Positions 61,576 to 64,000 of a stretch of DNA of 64,000 nucleotides are shown piece after piece; position 1 is the first letter of the stretch; the number at the start of each line of letters is the position of its first letter. The stretch is from CAZNKU01 sp045654805. Its GTDB lineage: Bacteria > Bacillota > Clostridia > Monoglobales > Firm-18. Below the pieces are notes generated by a model. It worked only from the letters and a program-made list of their open reading frames with translations. It made no database searches and had not been told where the DNA came from. Position numbers and translations under genes: made by a program. Location: positions 1 to 64,000 of the forward strand of contig JAZOOD010000032.1 in NCBI GenBank assembly GCA_045654805.1, given 5' to 3'.

Positions 61576-61605
61576 ATATTAACATATTATACGCATAATT
61601 GTCAA
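61576..61605 (-). promoter_or_regulatory. Promoter of carAB
   Basis: TTGACA (complement of 61600-61605), 18 bases, TAATAT (complement of 61576-61581). No PyrR-like leader like that of uraA was found. The remaining divergent region to 61699 shows no gene. Confidence 0.6.
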
Positions 61606-61699
61606 TAAATTTATAGGTAAAAAATACCCATAATCAACACAAAACGAAATACTGTTTTTTTGTCATTTCTACAAATGTAAATTATATTTTTCAAAGCTA

Positions 61700-61728
61700 T
61701 TGCAAAATACTCCTAATTAAGATATAAT
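61700..61728 (+). promoter_or_regulatory. Promoter of fhs
   Basis: TTGCAA (61700-61705), 17 bases, TATAAT (61723-61728). The leader is only about 30 bases, too short for a riboswitch. Confidence 0.7.
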
Positions 61729-61765
61729 ATAGATACTTATTCCCATTTGAGAGGAGTTACTTAAA

Positions 61766-63436
61766 ATGCCAAAGACAGATATTGAAATTGCACAAAGTGT
61801 GCAAATGCAAAATATTAATGAAATTGCAAAGACTGCAGGTATCGACAATAAATATATAGAGCAATATGGAAATTACAAAGCAAAAATTGACCTTTCTATC
61901 TTAAAAGAATGCAAAAATCATAACGGAAAGCTAGTATTGGTAACCGCCATTACACCTACTCCTGCGGGAGAGGGTAAAACTACTACAACAATCGGTCTTG
62001 CAGACGGTATGAAAAAAATTGGTAAAAACGTTATAGTTGCACTTCGTGAACCATCGTTGGGCCCGGTTTTCGGTGTAAAGGGGGGTGCAGCCGGCGGTGG
62101 ATATGCGCAGGTTGTACCTATGGAAGATATTAACCTCCATTTCACAGGTGACTTCCACGCAATCGGTGCTGCAAACAATCTTTTGGCAGCAATGCTTGAC
62201 AACCATATTCATCAGGGCAATTCACTTAATATCGATACAAGACGCATCACCTGGAAAAGATGTGTTGATATGAACGATCGCCAGTTAAGGTATATAACAG
62301 ACGGTCTTGGTGGCAAAACAAATGGTGTCCCCCGAGAGGACGGATATGACATTACAGTCGCATCTGAAGTTATGGCTGTTTTGTGCCTTGCAAATTCAAT
62401 ATCCGATTTAAAAGACAGACTATCTAAAATAATAGTTGCATATAACTTTGATGGCAAGCCCGTTACAGCAGGTGATTTAAATGCCGCGGGTGCTATGACA
62501 GCCCTTTTAAAAGACGCTATTAAGCCAAACCTTGTGCAGACTTTAGAGGGTACTCCTGCATTGGTACACGGCGGACCTTTTGCAAACATTGCACACGGTT
62601 GTAATTCTGTTATTGCAACCAAACTTGCTCTTAAGCTTGGTGACTATGTTATTACGGAGGCAGGCTTTGGCGCTGACCTTGGTGCTGAAAAATTCCTTGA
62701 TATAAAGTGCAGATTTGCTGGTTTGAAACCTTCTGCAGTTGTTTTGGTAGCTACAATCCGTGCACTTAAAATGCACGGTGGTGTTGCAAAGACAGACCTT
62801 AATGATGAAAATCTTGAGGCTCTGGAAAAGGGAATGCCTAACCTTTTAAAACATCTTTCAAATATTACAGATGTTTACAAATTACCTTGCGTTGTTGCGG
62901 TAAATAAATTCCCTACTGATACAGATGCGGAAGTTGATTTGGTTATTAAAAAGTGTAAGGAAATCGGTATCAACGTTGTACTTTCCGATGTATGGGCAAA
63001 GGGAGGAGAAGGTGGTACAGACCTTGCAAGAGAGGTTGTCGAACTTTGCGAAAATGATAATGGCTTTACCTTCTGTTACGATACAGAGGACACTATAGAA
63101 AATAAAATTGATACAATTGTAAGGAAAATATACGGCGGTAACGGTGTGACATTTACCCCTTCTGCAAAAAAACAGATTGCAATACTTACAGAGCTAGGAT
63201 ATGATAAATTACCTGTATGTATGGCTAAAACACAGTACAGTTTTTCTGATGATATGAAGAAACTTGGTGCACCGAGCGACTTTACGGTTACTGTACGAAA
63301 CATCAAAATATCTGCAGGTGCAGGCTTTATAGTTGCCTTAACAGGTGACATAATGACTATGCCCGGCTTACCAAAGGTACCTGCTGCAGAAAAAATAGAT
63401 GTTGACGATAATGGTGTTATAAGCGGACTTTTCTAA
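61766..63436 (+). CDS. fhs: Formate-tetrahydrofolate ligase
   Basis: 556 residues; ATP-driven formation of 10-formyl-THF from formate. The P-loop AITPTPAGEGKTTTTIGLA lies near residue 67, followed by REPSLGPVFGVKGGAAGGG and MEDINLHFTGDFHAI, all strongly conserved. The length is typical. In Clostridia the enzyme serves purine/methionine synthesis or the methyl branch of the Wood-Ljungdahl pathway. No acetogenesis partners are visible here, so which role applies is open. A GAGAGGAG ribosome site precedes the ATG. Confidence 0.97.
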   Translation: MPKTDIEIAQSVQMQNINEIAKTAGIDNKYIEQYGNYKAKIDLSILKECKNHNGKLVLVTAITPTPAGEGKTTTTIGLADGMKKIGKNVIVALREPSLGPVFGVKGGAAGGGYAQVVPMEDINLHFTGDFHAIGAANNLLAAMLDNHIHQGNSLNIDTRRITWKRCVDMNDRQLRYITDGLGGKTNGVPREDGYDITVASEVMAVLCLANSISDLKDRLSKIIVAYNFDGKPVTAGDLNAAGAMTALLKDAIKPNLVQTLEGTPALVHGGPFANIAHGCNSVIATKLALKLGDYVITEAGFGADLGAEKFLDIKCRFAGLKPSAVVLVATIRALKMHGGVAKTDLNDENLEALEKGMPNLLKHLSNITDVYKLPCVVAVNKFPTDTDAEVDLVIKKCKEIGINVVLSDVWAKGGEGGTDLAREVVELCENDNGFTFCYDTEDTIENKIDTIVRKIYGGNGVTFTPSAKKQIAILTELGYDKLPVCMAKTQYSFSDDMKKLGAPSDFTVTVRNIKISAGAGFIVALTGDIMTMPGLPKVPAAEKIDVDDNGVISGLF

Positions 63437-63465
63437 ACTGTAGCAATATTGTAATACTGCAAAAC

Positions 63466-63494
63466 TTGACTTAACTCTGTAATTGTGTTATACT
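63466..63494 (+). promoter_or_regulatory. Promoter of the leader-ORF/CNNM transcription unit
   Basis: TTGACT (63466-63471), 17 bases, TATACT (63489-63494), about 34 bases before the small ORF and 226 before the CNNM gene. Confidence 0.75.
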
Positions 63495-63527
63495 ATAGCC
63501 AGTTTCAGAAAGAGAGGACTACAAAAC

Positions 63528-63662
63528 ATGGAATCAGACGTGGGCGATTGTAACAATTGTAACGCCGATTTATGTAACTTAATATTATACAGGGCATACC
63601 TGCGGAAGTACAATAATTTCCACAGGCGTGCCTTTTTGTGTTCAAAAAGGCTCTTGAGCTGA
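63528..63662 (+). CDS. 44-codon leader ORF with Cys-rich start, overlapping a terminator
   Basis: Encodes a 44-residue peptide starting MESDVGDCNNCNADLCN, with Cys at 8, 11, 16 and a fourth at 38, then a basic stretch. AGAGG lies 10 bases before the ATG and a good promoter just upstream, so expression is plausible. Its codons 22-37 form the arms of an intrinsic terminator ahead of the CNNM gene, an arrangement typical of regulatory leader peptides: translation through the stem would prevent termination. CxxC spacing might suggest metal sensing. I do not recognise the peptide from any known family. Confidence 0.5.
   Translation: MESDVGDCNNCNADLCNLILYRAYLRKYNNFHRRAFLCSKRLLS
63593..63637 (+). 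terminator. Leader terminator (attenuator) ahead of the CNNM gene
   Basis: GGCATACCTG pairs with CAGGCGTGCC (one mismatch, one wobble), the stem continues with GGAA/TTCC, and TTTTT follows at 63633-63637. It lies 83 bases before the CNNM start and wholly inside the small ORF. Confidence 0.75.
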
Positions 63663-63719
63663 TACAATTATATTGACAAACAGACAAATTTGAATTAATA
63701 AGGAGAGATTTTTTTATTT

Positions 63720-64000
63720 ATGGACGGGAGTACTTTACAGATTATTATAATGGTCATATTAGTTATAATGTCTGCTTATTTTTCTGCTACGGAAACGGCA
63801 TTTTCTTCACTTAATAAAACAAGACTTAAAACTATGGCAGAGGACGGTAACAAAAAAGCTGAGCTTGCACTTAAACTATCAGAGCAGTATGATAAGCTTA
63901 TTTCAACAATATTGATAGGAAATAATATTGTGAATATCGGCGTTGCATCAATGGGTACAATTTTCTTTGTAAATCTTTTAAAAGACCAAGCTTTAGGCTC
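63720..64000 (+). CDS. CNNM (DUF21)/CorC-HlyC family membrane protein, 5' part
   Basis: The first 93 codons are present; the gene runs off the right edge. The start MDGSTLQIIIMVILVIMSAYFSATETAFSS-like helix, with the conserved SAxFSxxETAxxSLNKxRLK pattern (read here as YFSATETAFSSLNKTRLK), and the later STILIGNNIVNIGVAS helix identify the CNNM/DUF21 membrane domain. The full protein would add CBS and CorC domains. Members are implicated in Mg2+ or Co2+ export. The ribosome site GGAGAG is rather far (about 13 bases). Expression is probably controlled by the preceding leader. Confidence 0.85.
   Translation, partial: MDGSTLQIIIMVILVIMSAYFSATETAFSSLNKTRLKTMAEDGNKKAELALKLSEQYDKLISTILIGNNIVNIGVASMGTIFFVNLLKDQALG

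Noticed and set aside
63505..63687. Minus-strand Cys-rich 60-residue ORF
   Set aside because: It is the complement of the leader ORF and terminator, without promoter or ribosome site on that strand.
1..64000. CRISPR arrays, tRNA or rRNA genes
   Set aside because: No regularly spaced repeats, no cloverleaf-like gene with a CCA end and no rRNA-like block were recognised in the intergenic regions by reading.

Overview
The window looks like a chromosomal segment of a low-GC, strictly anaerobic member of the Clostridia, possibly a gut commensal; no species can be named. Supporting signs are the A/T-rich sequence, strong GGAGG ribosome sites with frequent TTG/GTG starts, many TTGACA-N17-TATAAT promoters, a HisZ/HisK/HisIE-type histidine operon, an Hdr/Flx electron-transfer cluster, formate-THF ligase, rubrerythrin and SLH surface domains. 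No rRNA, tRNA or CRISPR array was seen. No gene-free stretch exceeds about 300 bases.

Layout. 1-219: the start of a phage terminase large subunit running off the left edge. 327-3252: uracil permease behind a PyrR-like attenuator, a hemolysin III protein and a DUF1836 protein. 3272-11784: a complete histidine pathway in one operon headed by a TrpR-family regulator (yerC/hisR-hisZ-G-D-C-B-H-A-F-IE-K). 11918-20905: a surface/export locus with an SLH protein, an HPr-kinase-like P-loop protein, a 60-aa peptide with an N-terminal YxxP motif, a secreted protein, an ABC exporter, a Ser/His signal-peptidase-like protein, a PqqD (RRE) protein and an S41 protease. It lies downstream of argS. 20920-30325: argS, a 274-bp inverted-repeat element, DUF1934, VOC, LMW phosphatase, a B12/radical SAM protein, PAP2, M14 peptidase, MATE and HAD genes.

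30494-41503 is the most notable block. It is one apparent transcription unit encoding an LDH-fold dehydrogenase with a malate-type specificity residue, HdrB, HdrC, HdrA, FlxD(MvhD), FlxC, FlxB, FlxA, a fumarate-reductase-like Fe-S subunit and flavoprotein, and an AspT/SucE-type transporter. Two Rex-like operators (TTGTTAA-N4-TTxxCAA) lie in its upstream region. I infer a redox-controlled module in which NADH oxidation is bifurcated to ferredoxin and fumarate, with succinate export. The individual families are established; the combination and the electron acceptor are inference.

41769-64000: an RNA methyltransferase with uvrA/uvrB; a ZIP transporter with rubrerythrin; hemW/lepA; aroA; a signal-less parvulin; a CadC-like/HMA/P-type ATPase metal operon with a perfect operator palindrome; carAB, whose CarA has lost the His and Glu of the glutaminase triad; fhs; and a CNNM-family gene behind a leader in which a 44-codon Cys-containing ORF overlaps an intrinsic terminator.
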